Assembly (NCBI GenBank): GCA_021397845.1
Contig: CM038052.1
Span: forward strand, 36,998,449-37,062,448
From: Areca catechu
Lineage: Eukaryota > Streptophyta > Magnoliopsida > Arecales > Arecaceae
Length of the DNA stretch: 64,000 nucleotides
Direction: 5' to 3'
Below the pieces are notes generated by a model. That model searched no databases. It was not told the DNA's origin and saw only the letters and a program-made list of their open reading frames with translations. Below are positions 11,344 to 23,587 of the stretch, piece by piece. Within the stretch, counting starts at the first letter, position 1. The number at the start of each line of letters is the position of its first letter. The position numbers were made by a program, and so were the translations under genes.

Positions 11344-12932
11344 TGGTGCGGGCACCAGACTCAGAAGAAGACTTCAGAGCTCCATCTGGATCTCTGATTG
11401 ACCTTGCCCGAAGAATTAGGATTTTCTGGTTTTGTAATAAGGGTTGACTTGGTCAACTCAATTTTAGTCTTGAGTCTGTATTTCCCTGCAATTTAAATTT
11501 TGTTGAGTCATGTTGACTCAGTATAAGTCCTAGTAGTGGTCTAGGTCTTCTCCAGGGTGCCACATTCTCTCCCAGGCTCAAGTAAGTGGGCGCCACACTC
11601 CCAGCCACACGCCAGAGTCCAGGGGGTGCCACATCTCCATCCCAGTGTCTTGGTCCCCACACCCAAGGGAGCAAGAATTTTTCTTGAAGCCAAAATCAAG
11701 GAGGCGCCCCATATATAACTTAAAAGGCCAAGCTAAAGGAGGAAAGAGGCATTTCTTGGGGAGCACTTCAAGGGGGCGCCCAATCCATGCCTAAAAAGAC
11801 CAAAGCAAAGTTGGGAAGAGCCATGACTTGGGGAGAAAGAAAAGGAGGTGTCCAAAAGAGTTGAGCCATGGAAGGAAAAAAATTTTTCTTGAAGAGCAAG
11901 GCTAGGAGGCGCCACCTACTTACCATTTGGAGCCACAAATCAACACTTATGGAAGCTCTTGGCCGGCCATATGAGAAGGATTTGATTCTACAAGCCTAAT
12001 TTGAAGATCCATCCTATTAGTCCCATATGGGAAGATGTTAAACCCTGACCTCTTGTAAAGACCTATAAAATAAACCCCTCTTGTAAGTTTTAAAAAATAC
12101 AACTGATGAATGAATTCAATTTATGTGTGAGAAAACTTTGTGTTTCTCTCTTCCACACTTGCATTCAGGTGTTGAGCTCCGTGAGGGAGTAAATCCGGGT
12201 TCCCTAGGAACCTTGAGGAGGTGTGAGATCTCCAACCCCAAAACCCTAGGTTAGCCACTTCACTTCCAAACCCTAGCCGCCCATCATCCTCTTCACTCCA
12301 CCAAACCCTAGCCTACCCCATCTCTCACGGCCCCTCTCTCCAAGTAGAGGCCGACCACCAGCATCCAGGTCCAGTTCGACTGCTTCGAAGACAGAGCAAA
12401 TCCCAGAGGAAGTCAGATCAGCATCTAGGAGAATCAGGACTTCAGCAACATCAACTTTCAAGTTCTTCTATCTGGTAAATCCTTCCTTGAGTATCTGGTT
12501 CCATAACTTGTTCTTCTTCTTTCCCAGATCTTGAGTTCAGAAGAAGCCAACTCTGCCAAAGGGCCAGTATTGGAGGATCCATTGCGAAGATATCTGAATC
12601 CGGAGATCTAACAATCTGCTCAAGAGAGTCCTTCCACTAAACTCTGTGAAGATCACTGCCTGGTCTGTAACCCTTCTCTTCTCTTTATTTCTGTCCTGTT
12701 GAAAGTTCAGAGCGAAACCCTAGGTCTGGGAGTTTCTCAACCCCCAGCGATCCTTTACTTCTGAACTACTCTGATAATCTAGTTCCTTTAAATTGTGCTT
12801 TTAATTATTACATAGTTTCTTTCAATTTAGTTTAACTTTCCTTTGAGTCAAAGCCGACTTCTAAAAATATAAAAAAAAAAGAATTAGTCTTAATTTACTT
12901 CCGCATCGCATCATTTTATTTGTTCTGCATCA
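11344..12932 (+). repeat. Solo LTR-1 of the NA chromovirus family (1589 bp)
   Basis: Starts TGGTGCGGGCACCAG and ends TTCTGCATCA, flanked by a perfect 5-bp target duplication GGTGG (11339-11343 and 12933-12937). No internal sequence remains, so LTR-LTR recombination has removed it. A TATA box (cctataaaat) is at about 12062. It is close to the NA-2 LTR but lacks the extra PBS-containing 31 bp at its 3' end. Confidence 0.95.
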
Positions 12933-13042
12933 GGTGGCAGCGGGATGCCATCTACCGCATGACTCACAGCTTCGCACATCAGTAAGTCCGGCACCCCATA
13001 GCCTCATGTCGTGCTCACAGCCCGGAGACGGCACCAAGGTGC
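12933..13042 (+). repeat. Minisatellite between two insertions
   Basis: Units A and B resume exactly after the solo LTR-1 target duplication and run to the copia LTR fragment. Confidence 0.8.
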
Positions 13043-13945
13043 TGAAAGATTGTACCCTGAAAGCCAATTGAAATATTGTATTTCGATCCCAAAATCAATG
13101 AATTGACATTATTATAATAAAGGCATTATTTTCATCATACACTGTGTCTTTATGATTATATGATGAACCCCATAGATTAGGGCTATGGTTCTAGGGTTAT
13201 GATGAGATCATACCAGTGAGACCTAAAGCCTTAAAACCCTAATCTAAAATATTCCTGGTCGATGGGACATTGAGTTGGGGATCAATGTTTCCAGCAAGAC
13301 CAGCACATCCTATATATGCTTTGTGATGAGGGTGACTGATCTCACAGTCACTTGTGTTTGACACTAATACTAGGATGTGAGTGTTCATTAGAGAATGAGT
13401 TCACTGAATTGATCCAGATTGAGAATATCTAATGGAACCTTATCTGTTTGTCAATAGATAATTCTCATAGTGAGAGTAGTGCATGTGGTCCTTTGACCTG
13501 AGACTACCATGTACCTTATATATATGAATCCATACTTTGGTTCGCAATCAATCATGACACTGAGTCATGCACGAGGTGATACTGGGTATGGTGGATTGTA
13601 TATGGAGGTTGTGAGAAGGTCAACAAGGAATTGATCAGCCCTAGTAAGAGGGAATTGCATCCAGCTAATTTCGATCAAATGATGGATTCAGGAAATCTTT
13701 GATCAAAGTATGAACATTAGAGTTAATTTCTAATGGTTCATTAATGAATCATCATTATAAAGATTGAGCTAGGGATGAATATGAAATTGGATTTGACAAG
13801 TATCCATATTCATAATCATATTCGGGATGCAAGTTGATCAAAGGACTAAATTGCTCGGTAACTCACCATTGAAGGGTATTTTGGTAATTTTATCAAAATT
13901 CCACATCTTCCGGGTAGACATGATACGTTGCTAGATATCAATCTA
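13043..13945 (+). repeat. Copia LTR fragment (about 900 bp)
   Basis: Begins TGAAAGATTG and matches, with many differences, the first 900 bp of the Copia-1 LTR at 19563 (shared aataaaggcat, gatgaaccccata, ggttatgatg and catgatac blocks). It stops where the longer copy continues. The minisatellite resumes at about 13946. No convincing target duplication, so it is probably truncated. The right edge is uncertain by some bases. Confidence 0.7.
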
Positions 13946-14580
13946 GTGTCCCATAGCCTCATGGCCATGCTCACAGCCCGGAGATGGCACCAAGGTGCCG
14001 CCTACCACACGACTCACAGAATGGCTAATCAAGAAGCTCGGTGCCCCTAGCCTCGCTCATAGCCTAGAGGCGGTAGTAGGATGCCGTCTACCATGTGACT
14101 CATAGTGTGGTGAATCAAGAAGCTCGGCACTCCCAACCTCGCTCACAGCCCTGAGGTGACAGTGCATGTCTTCTACCGTGTGACTCACAGCTTGGCACAT
14201 CAGTAAGTCCGGTGCCCCATAGCTCATGGCCGTGCTCACAGCCCAGAGACGGCACCAAGGTACCGCCTACTGCATGACTCATAGCATGACAAATTGAGAA
14301 GCTCGGTGCCCCTAGCCTCGCTCACAGCTTGGAGGCGGTAGTGGGATGCCATCTATCATGTGACTCACAGCTTGGCACATCAATAAGTCCGGTGCTCCAC
14401 AACCTTATGGTCATGCTCATAGCCCGAAAATGGCACCAAGGTGCCGCCTACCGTGCGACTCACAGCATGAAAAATTGAGAAGCTCGATGCCCCTAGCCTT
14501 GCTCACAACCCGGAGGTGGTAGCAGGATGTTGTTTACCACATGATTCATAGCTTAGCAAACCAAGAAGCCTTGCACTCTA
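13946..14580 (+). repeat. Dimeric minisatellite, third block
   Basis: About seven more diverged A/B units with the gtgactcacagc core, ending near 14580 where the sequence changes to GC-rich non-repeated DNA. Confidence 0.8.
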
Positions 14581-15000
14581 CGGCCCCACTTTTGAGTTCG
14601 AGAGATGCCGTTAGCCTTGCCCCCAAGGTCAGGAGGCATCATCGGTCCTGCCTCTAGAGTCAGGGGACCTCAACAGCCCCGTGCTCCAGAATCGAGGATC
14701 CCTAAGTCTTTGCCCTGGAGCCAGGGTGCTCCAGAACCTCATATCAAGCTACTCTGCTCACAGTCCAGAGATGCCGATGAGGAGCTCTTTAAGGCCCATC
14801 GTTTGCCACCGCTCAACTCACGACTCTGCAATCCTATGGATTCTAGAATAAACTTGCACTCAAGCCCACACAACCTCGAGGTCGGCAAAACGGAGGCGGG
14901 ATGCCAACGGAGTACTCCGAGCTGGTCTCAGGACTCCGGCATCACCCCGTGGTAGCCGAAGTCCTAGGGTAGGCTCATGGTGACTATGAAAGTCTATCTC
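14581..15000. other. GC-rich DNA, possibly remains of Tat-1 interior
   Basis: A 116-codon open stretch (14605-14955, plus) has no recognisable domain and is rich in Pro, Ser and Arg. I do not call it a gene. Confidence 0.3.
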
Positions 15001-17112
15001 CCTGCCACGAAGACTTTAAGAAGCAGAAGGAAAAGAAAAACAGAAAACACGGGGCATTCTAGCTAAGAAGAAAAAAAAATTTGATGGGGGACGACATGCA
15101 TAAAAATCATCCTAAGAACTCATACGAGTATCAATGCTTATAATAAACACAGATTCTGAGAGAATATTCAAATAGGATAGATTTTAGGTTATGCATTCCC
15201 TCATGCTAGCTCAATAAAATGAGAAAGAACCAGGACTCAGAGATTGAGAAATCCCTGATCAAGGACATGCACACATTTCAAAGATCCAGATCTAAAGCAA
15301 GGAAGGAGAAATAGAACCCTACGATAGTAATAACTACTCCCTGTGCGATGAGTTCACTTATCCTCTGAAGATGCAGCCTGGGTGATCAATAATCAGCCAT
15401 CCAATGAAAGGCATCAGAGAAAATGGTTGCTGGCTAGGTTCCCTTCAAAGGCTCGATACCGGAAAGTCCCTACAAGGTTTAATCATGGATTAGATCAGGT
15501 GAAACAGCCAAAACCAAAATGCAACCCAAAATAAAAAGAAGAGCAAGCTTCGTGGAATAGGGGAAGTGATCCTGAACAGGGTGAAAACTTTGTGGGGCGG
15601 TGGTTCGGAGGTGACGGTGTCGTGGCGATTTCTGAGGGAGGATGGAGCTTCATTCTTGATGGGGAGTCGACTTCAGTGAAAGAACAGTAGAGCAGGATGT
15701 TTGGAATAAATCTGAGAGCTCGGGAAGTAGGGAGGATGACTCTGAAACTGAGTGGAAGCTACGTTGGGGCGGTGGTTCGGAGATGATGCCAGCGTCGTGG
15801 TGATTTTAGAGGGAGGATGGAGCTTTGTCTTCGATGGGGTTTCAGGTCTTAGGGCTCGGATCAGGGAAGCTTTAGGGAGGTCAGGCTCCTAAACTATGGA
15901 TGGGAGCTTCTTCTTTGAGGACATGGCCATGTAGGTTGAATGGCGCTTTGGGGAAGACGGAGGGGATGGAGTGGTCGGCGGAGAATGGTGTGAATGGAGA
16001 CACGATGGGATAGATGGGGCCTCGCACCCCTCCATGTTGCGGTTGCAACGAAGGCAGCTATGGAGCCTCATGCTCCTCGACGTTGCGGTTGCGATGAAGG
16101 CATGGATAGGGCCTCGTACCCCTCGATGTTACCTCAGTAACGAAAGCCAATTGAAGAAGAAGAACATCTCAATTCATTGTATTTTCTTCATCATTTCCTT
16201 CGTACAAAATGAGCCTTACTTATAGGCTCCGGAAAATGGGATTACAGGATAACTAATCCAAGGATTAGTTACAAAATCTAACTAATCGGGGAACGTGGCT
16301 GTAGAGTTTGTTGCGGCCATGATTTCACAGGATTTTCCATATATTTTTTAATGGCCAACATTGAAGTAAAAAGAAATTCTGAAAATTTCTGCCACAGGAG
16401 ATCAGTTCGACCGTGTCTCGAGTCAGCTCGATAGTCTCGAGTCGGCTCGACGGTCTCAAGTCGGCTCGATAGTCAAGGTGTAGATCCTATTATTCTTGTT
16501 CCATGATCCAGATGGGTTCTTGAGGCTTGGCCTTGGTCTTGGTGTCCCCACCATAAATTGTACTGATTGGGATGCTCTTCACATTGAAAAAGGGCTCCCA
16601 ACGGCCCAGGAAGCTATACAATCGATGCTGCAAAAAAAAAAAAAAGAAAAGAGAGAAGAAGAAGAAAAGAAAAAGAGAGGGAGAGAGGAACACAATTACT
16701 GAGGGAAAAATGACACTTTCATTGATCGAAAAATTCTTACATTATGGAAACCCCTGATGGGCCAGGAAGTTTTTTAGGGTCCCAGTTACAAGGTAAAGAA
16801 AGGAAAGAGGTTGCCCGACCAATGGGCGGATCCCCTCCGGCTCTGAACTCTACCCTCAGGAAGTGGCGGGAGACATTCCAGTCAATTTTACCCGAGAAAG
16901 TAGGTGCCCTTCCTCAAAGACACCCTGGACCCTGGACGGTAAGGGTCCAACGTCGCCTCTACTGCCTCGTCCTTGGAGGTCACCGATCTTGTGATTCCAA
17001 GGGTAGCTTCTGTGGCTTCTTGTTAGGCCACCTCCATCAGTGCCATTGCAGTCATAGTGACCACGACCGTGTCCAGCTTCTTCACTGCCTGATGCAGGAT
17101 GGACCCCGATCA
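15001..17112. other. Unassigned repeat-like DNA, probably antisense retroelement sequence
   Basis: On the minus strand 16260-16140 reads like an LTR promoter (cctataagtaaggctc). A block of about 60 bp near 15591-15655 recurs at 15764-15830 with changes. Three 19-bp units (gtctcgagtcggctcgacg type) lie at 16415-16471. No ORF with a known domain. Confidence 0.4.
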
Positions 17113-18634
17113 GGATTATTTTAGAGGGTGGATCGTTGGTCACTAGGAAATGATCCTTAGGCTAGGTTAAACAAACCCACATTATTCAAATGAAACATAT
17201 ATATATATATATATATTCCCCTTTTCTATGTTTTTATTTTTTTTCTTTTTCTGCATTCCCTTTTCATTTTTTTTCCTTCTCTAATTTTCTTTTTTTTCCC
17301 TTTTTTTCTTAAAGTCGGCATTAGGGGGTGGAATGGCTTTGAGAAGTGTGCAGAACTCCTTCCCTGCTTTCATGTTCGTGCGCTTCTCCTTCTTTATGGG
17401 CTGATGAATGAAGGAACAGGGGAGGTTTTCGGTGGGGTAGATCTGGTAGGATCTCGTCGGCAACAGTGCTGGACTGAAGGTGGTAGCACAGGGAGATGGT
17501 GGCACGGCCCAGCTCTGGCGAATGGCGGTGGCATGATGGAGAGAAGGGCGGCATGGGCAGCGGCTATGGGTGTGCGACACGGGAAAAATAAGGGTGCCAG
17601 CTTGGAGGCGATGCGGGTGGCACGGGGGTACCGGCTCGGAGGTGACACGGGCATTGTAGGAGCACCAGCATGGCTGTGAGCCAAGGAGATGGGCAATGGA
17701 GCAGTGGGTAGGTGTTCGGGCGGAGGTGGGATTTGGTCAGTGATCCTGCTCACAAGCGGAAGAGGATGGGGCTCCGGGCATTACAGGGTAGATTTAGGGC
17801 TGGGATGGTGCCAGCGGCTATGGATTTAGGTAGAAGAGGATTAGCGGCACAGGCACGAAGGGGAGGGCACACTCCTTTGGCACGGACATGGAAGTGCCAG
17901 GCGGAATGCTCGAACCGATCCAGGGAGATGGCAGTCGGGCAGATTTGGGGAGATGGCTCAGTGGTTGATTCATAGTTTGGAAGGAGAAAGGGAACAGAGA
18001 ATGGGCAAAGGGAAAGAACACAGACGAAAGAAGAAAGACAGAGAATGATCTGGGAAGAGAAAAAAAATGTAGGGTTTCCCACCCTTCTCCTACCTGAAGA
18101 AACAAAGGTTGGGGCTTCACGCCCCTCCCCTACTCGGAGAAACAAACATTGGGCTTCCCGCCCTTCTCCTACCTAGAGAAACAACTCCTTCACGGAGCGA
18201 CAATTAACACCAAAATAATCTTCGCTAATTTTATTCCCATGATGAAACATCTTAAATAGACTAATCTGAGATATCGATATCCTGATCTCAGATATCTCAA
18301 ACCCAATCCTAACAAATTCAAACTATTTGTTTAAAACAAATTAATCAAACTAAGGGATAAAATAAATCCTAAAACAAACTAAACAACCGATAAGATAAGA
18401 TAAATCCTAAATTATCCTAAAAATTTTTGATAACTTATTCTTGAATTTGAATTCAAGAATGGTTTTGCATCAAGATCAGTGCTGCTCTAGAATCTATGCT
18501 ACTAATGACTTCAGGATTCATGCTGGGGATGACTTCAGGATTTGGGCTGGGCTGGCTTTAGGTTCTGCACTGGGCTAGCTTTAGGTTCTAGACTGGGCTG
18601 GCTTCAGGTTCTGGGCTAGTTAATGTCCCCATCA
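17113..18634 (-). repeat. 1.5-kb direct repeat, complete copy (LTR-like)
   Basis: On the minus strand it starts TGATGGGGACATTAAC at 18634 and has a TATA-like tctatttaag. It runs to ataatcc at 17113. The next copy follows head to tail. Pro-rich ORFs on the minus strand (for example 17394-17753) occur in both copies but differ in frame and have no domain. It could be a tandem LTR or a duplicated leader of an unidentified element. Confidence 0.5.
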
Positions 18635-19562
18635 GGATTATTTTAGAGGGTGGATCGTTGGTTGCTAGGAAACGACCGTTAGGCTAGGTTAAACAAACCC
18701 ATGTTATTCAAAAGAAATATATATATATATATTTCCTTGTCTATATTTTAATGTTTTTTTCTTTTTCTGTATTCCCTTTTCACTTTTTTTCTTCTCTGAT
18801 TTTATTTTTTTTTCACTTTTTTTTAAAGTCGGCATTAGGGGGTGGAATGGCTTTGAGAAGCATGCAGAACTCCTTCCCTGCTTTCACATTCGTGGGCTTC
18901 TCCTTCTCTATGGGCCGATGAATGGAGGAATAGAGGAGGTCTTCGGTGGGGTAGATTTGGCAGGATCTCACCGACAACAGTGCTGGATTGAAGGCAGTAG
19001 CACAGGGAGATGGTGGCATGGCCCAGCTTCGACAAATGGTGATGGCACGATGGAGATAAAGGCGGCATGAGCAATGGTTGTGGGTGTGCGATGCGGGTAG
19101 AATGGGGGTGCCAGCTCGAAGGTGATGCGGGCGGCACAGGGGTGTCGGCTCGGAGGTGACACAGGCATTGTAGGAGCACCGACATGGTTGTGAGCCAAGG
19201 AGATGGGTAGTGGAGCAGTGGGTAGGGTTCGAGCGGAGGCAGGATCCGATCGGTGATCCTACTCACAAGCGGAAGGATGTTGGGTGTCGCAGCAACAAGG
19301 GAGATCGGGCAGGGCTCTGAGTGTTGCAAGGCAGATCTAGGGCTGGGATGGTGCCGACTGCGATGGATTTGGGTGGAAGAGGATCAGCAGAATAGGCACG
19401 AAGGGGGGGGCATGCTCCTTTGGCAAGGATGTGGAAGTGCTAGGTGGAAGGCTCGAACGAATCCGAGGAGATAGCAGTCGGGCATATTTGGGGAGATGGC
19501 TTAGTGGTTGATTCATAGTTTGGAAAGAGAAAGAAAATAGGGAAGTGGCAAAGGGAAAGAAC
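18635..19562 (-). repeat. 1.5-kb direct repeat, partial copy
   Basis: Matches 17113 to about 18040 in order, including ggattattttagagggtgg, the ta-repeat, the poly-T tract and the Pro-rich region. It stops at 19562 where the Copia-1 LTR begins. Copia-1 therefore inserted into it. Confidence 0.75.
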
Positions 19563-20891
19563 TGATAGAAAAGTGCCCTAAGAGCCAATCATTATGAGGG
19601 CCTTTTTGTAAACTTCCAGCTCATGTATGACATACTTTCATATTAATAAAGGCATTTGATTCATCATATACTACTGTGTCATTTTTTTTTATTGATTATG
19701 ATGAACCCCATAAATTAGGGTAATGGAGTTAGGGTTATGATGGAGTTCATAACAGTGATACCTAATTCCTATAAATCCTAATCTAGAATGTTCCTAGTCG
19801 TTGGACCATCGATTCGGGGATCGATGAATCCGGAAAGACTAACTTATCCTATATATGCTCAATTGATGAGGGTGGTTGATCACACAACCACTTGTGTAAA
19901 GACACTAATACAAGGATAAGGGTGCTCATCAGGGTATGAGTACACTGGGCTGATCTGCACCGGGACTATCTTATGGAAGTCTTACTACTTGTCAAAAGAT
20001 AGATCCCAGAGTAGAAGTTATGCATGTGATCTCTAGACCTGAGGTCACCATGGTTCCTTGTGCACACTAAGCCATATTTTAGTTCATACTCATTCATGCC
20101 ATTGCAGCATGTACGGGGTCTTCTAGGTATAGTGGAAGGTGTACGAAGAATGTGAGTGGACCAACAAGGAATCGATCATTCATGGTAAGAGGAATTGTTA
20201 TCCCATGCAATCTCTTCGATGAGAGACTCAAGGAGCCTTTGATCAAAGCATGATAAGATTAGTGGAATCTAATCAGTCATCAGTTGAGTCCTCATGATCG
20301 AGTTGAGATTCGATATGATTAAGTGTTAGGGTTTGACATATATCCATATCTATCACTTAATCGGGATAATGGGAGATCAAAAGAAGGGTATTTTTATATT
20401 TTTTACCAAATTCCTCATCTTCCAGATAGGCATGATACATTACTAGACGTCAATCTTGTCTTGTAGGTTTTCATGAACCAATTGGTTTTGTTTCATGAGT
20501 CAATTCGATGTGTGATTTGAATTGGACAATTAGGTGAGCCAATTTGACCTAATTAGGTCAATCAGGTTCGATCGGATCGAATCGGCTCAAACCTAAACCT
20601 ACTGCTAGCTAGATGTGGAACCCAATGGATCATGCACAATAGAGACTTGGCCAAGGAAGTCATTCATGATTTAATTAGGGTTATAGGATCCTAATTGGTT
20701 AGCCAGATTGCATACTAGCATATATAGGCTAACCTAATTTCTAATCCAATTGGATTGGGTTCGGTTGCTTGATAATTGGGCTAACCTAATTATGAAAAAT
20801 CTAAATTAGATTGAGCCCTAAGTGGGGCTAGCCAAATCAGAGCTTGATCTGATTTTTATTTGGATTTTTGGGAATATTAGGTGCCATATAT
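19563..20891 (+). repeat. Copia-1 5' LTR, part 1
   Basis: Starts TGATAGAAAAGTGCCC, of the type seen in many plant copia LTRs. It is interrupted by NA-1 after 20891 and resumes at 28128. Together the parts make about 2.5 kb. Confidence 0.75.
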
Positions 20892-22684
20892 TGGTGCGGG
20901 CACCAGACTCAGAAGAAGACTTCAGAGCTCCATCTGGATCTCTGATTAACCTTGCCCGAAGAATTAGGGTTTTTGGCTTGTAATAAGGGTTGACTTGATC
21001 AACTCAATTTTAGTTTGAGTCTGTATTACCTGCATTTTTATTTTGTTGAGTCATGTTGACTCAGTAGTGGACTAGGGCTTCAACCTGGGGGTGTTACATT
21101 TTCTCCCAAGGCCAAGCAAGTGGGCGCCACACTCCCAGCCACACTCCCAGCCATACGCCTGAGTCCAGGGGGCGCCACATCTCCATCCAGCAGGCTTTGG
21201 TCCCCACACCACAGATAGCAGCTCCCCTCTTTCATGCGCCAATTGAGGAGAAATCCACCAGGGGTCCACAAATCAAGGGGGCGGCCCAAGACTTCCCAAA
21301 AGAACCAAACTATGAAAGGGAAGAAATTCTCTTGGAGAGAAATTCAAGGAGGCGCCCATTACCTGCCAGAAATACTCAAAACAAAGTTAGAAGGAGCCAT
21401 AACTTGGGGAGAAAGAAAAGGAGGTATCCAAAAAGGGTTGAGCCATGAAAGGAAGGAGATTTCTCTTGAAAAGCAAGGTTAGGAGGCGCCCTAATCATTC
21501 CAACTAAAGCCAGATATAAAAGGCAACAAATTTTCTCTTTGAGGGCAAGGTTAAGAGGCGCCCAAACACTTCCAGATAAGGCCAAGCATAGAAGGAAAAA
21601 AATATTTTCTTGGAGGTCAAGACAAGGAGGCGCCACCCACTTTCCTTTTTGAAGCTTCAATCAACTTTGGAATTAATTGGCCGGCCATATGAGTAGGGAT
21701 TGATATCCTAATTTGAAGATCCCCTCCTTTAGTCCCACATGGGAAGATGTAAAACCCTACTCTCTTGTAATGGCCTATAAATTAAACCCCCATGTAAGTT
21801 TGAAAAAAAAATCAGATGAATGAAGCCAAATTTTTTTGTGAGCAAACTTTGTGTTTTCTCTCTTCCGCACTTGCATCCAGGTGTTGAGCTCCGTGAGGGA
21901 GTAAATCCGGGTTCCCCAGGAACCTTGAGGAGGTGTGAGATCTCTAAAACCCCAAACCCTAGGTTAGCCACTCCACTCCCAAACCCTAGCCGCCATCACC
22001 CTTCTCTTTCCACCAAGCCTAGTCTATTCCTTTTCTCACGGCCACCCTCTCCAAGTCCAAGCCGGCCACCAGCATCCAGCTCCAGTCCAGATACTTCAGA
22101 TCTATAGCAGTTCTAAGAGGAAGTCAGATCGGCCACCAGGAGAATCCTGATTTCAGCAACTTCGGCTTTCAAGTTCTTCAACCTGGTAAAATCTTTTCTT
22201 GAGTTTCTGAATTCCATCATTTGTTCCTCTTCTTTCCCAGATCTTGAGTCCAGAAGAAATCGACCAAACCACGAGACTAGTATTAGAGGATCCATTGCGA
22301 AGATAGCCGACTCCGAGGATCCCACAATCTGCTCGAGAGAGTTCTTCCACCAAAATCCTGAGAAGATCACTGTCTGGTTAGTAAACCATCTCTCCTCTCT
22401 ATTTCTGTTCTGTTGAAAGTTCAGAGCGAAACCCTAGGTCTGGGAGTTTCTCAACCCCCAGCGATCCGTTACTTCTGAACTACTCCGATAATTTAGTTTC
22501 TTCTAAACTGTGCTTTCAATCCTTACCTAGTTTCCTTCAACGTAGTTTAGCTTTACTTTGAGTCGAAGCCAATTTTTGAAATATATATATAAAAAAAAAA
22601 AAAAATCTTAATTTTACTTCTGCATACGCTTCTTTGTTCTTTGTTCTGCATCATTTTTGGTATCAGAGCTTTCGTTCTGCATCA
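20892..22684 (+). repeat. NA-1 5' LTR (1793 bp)
   Basis: TGGTGCGGG...TTCTGCATCA. U3 has about six units of roughly 70 bp built around aggaggcgcc (21349, 21483, 21554, 21627). A TATA box (TATAAAT) is at 21776-21782. The last 31 bp contain a second copy of the primer-site sequence (see findings). A copy with the same end occurs at 26329-28122. Confidence 0.95.
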
Positions 22685-22688
22685 TTTT

Positions 22689-22701
22689 TGGTATCAGAGC
22701 C
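22689..22701 (+). promoter_or_regulatory. NA-1 primer binding site
   Basis: TGGTATCAGAGCC, four bases after the LTR. An upstream copy ending in T rather than C (22658-22670) belongs to the LTR, since it is also present in the 3' LTR. Confidence 0.92.
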
Positions 22702-23587
22702 CTGTCTAGGGTTTCTGTTTGATTGCTTGTTTGAGTCTCTCTCTTTTTACTTTGTCTGCTCGAAGTAGACTCCCCAGGATGTCCGATCCTAGGAACGAAG
22801 CGAGCTGCAAACCTCCTCTTCCCATTCCATGGGGTGTTCCTAGGGCGTGTAGGGGATCCGTTGGGTTATAACTTCGTAGCAGGAATTGTAAACGGGGAAG
22901 TGCTCTGTTTTCAGCCCGTAATTGCCCTGTTGCAGGAATTATTTCTCACTGCAGGTAACTCCAAATTCAGTAATTTTTGTTTTGTTGAAACCAGTATAAT
23001 TGAAACTAATTTTCATAATTTCCCTATAATTTATTGATTTCTGTGAGATTTCTGAGAATTAAATTACTGCAACTCTGTTTTTGTGTTCTGCAATCCAATT
23101 ATTTTTGAGTGTTCATCTCTTAATTCATCTTAAGGGCATTTGAGCATCTAAGATAAGGGGAGGAGTTGATAACCTCTCCTTAGCCCAAAACCACCACCCA
23201 CTCATTCGAACCTAAGCCTTTAATCTAAAAATTGATTAGACCTAATTTGCCCTAGTGGGCTAGGGACATCAACAAGTCGGGTCAAGGCTAGTGTTGAGTC
23301 AGTTTGTCTAGTTACTCTGTGTGTGCTTTATACTCAGTGTCTAGAACGGTGGTTCAGGGACTACGTCCCGAAGGGCTTGTGTGCTGGTCCGCCTACCTGG
23401 CCAATCACTGATTGGTATCTAGGATTGGCAATTAGGGACCTAACACTCCCCTTACACCTGCCTGGCTGAGTCCTGAGTTACTACAGGCTAGCTTGCCACT
23501 CTGATTGGGCATCTAGTTTGGGCTCTAGGTCTAGTTAGCCCGTAGTCGTTCAGTTGAGTCTCATTTGGTGTGCTTGCTTGCATCATC
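22702..23587 (+). other. NA-1 5' leader with structured block
   Basis: Closely similar to the Chromo-1/3 leaders. Outer stem 22786-22796 with 22836-22846, and a perfect CCCAT-TCC-ATGGG hairpin at 22821-22833. Further on are GGGAC-TAC-GTCCC and CCAATC-ACT-GATTGG hairpins near 23358 and 23400. The shared leader suggests packaging by the autonomous partner. Confidence 0.75.

Noticed and set aside
10771..14580. Repeat array as CRISPR
   Set aside because: Contiguous degenerate units of 86-95 bp without unique spacers, in plant retroelement DNA.
17394..19329. Pro/Ser/His-rich minus-strand ORFs, up to 164 codons
   Set aside because: They occur in both copies of the 1.5-kb direct repeat but in different frames and lengths, and follow GC-rich composition; no sign of a conserved protein.
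22658..22670. First TGGTATCAGAGCT as the working NA-1 primer site
   Set aside because: It is also present inside the 3' LTR (about 28096-28108), so it belongs to the LTR; the true site follows at 22689.
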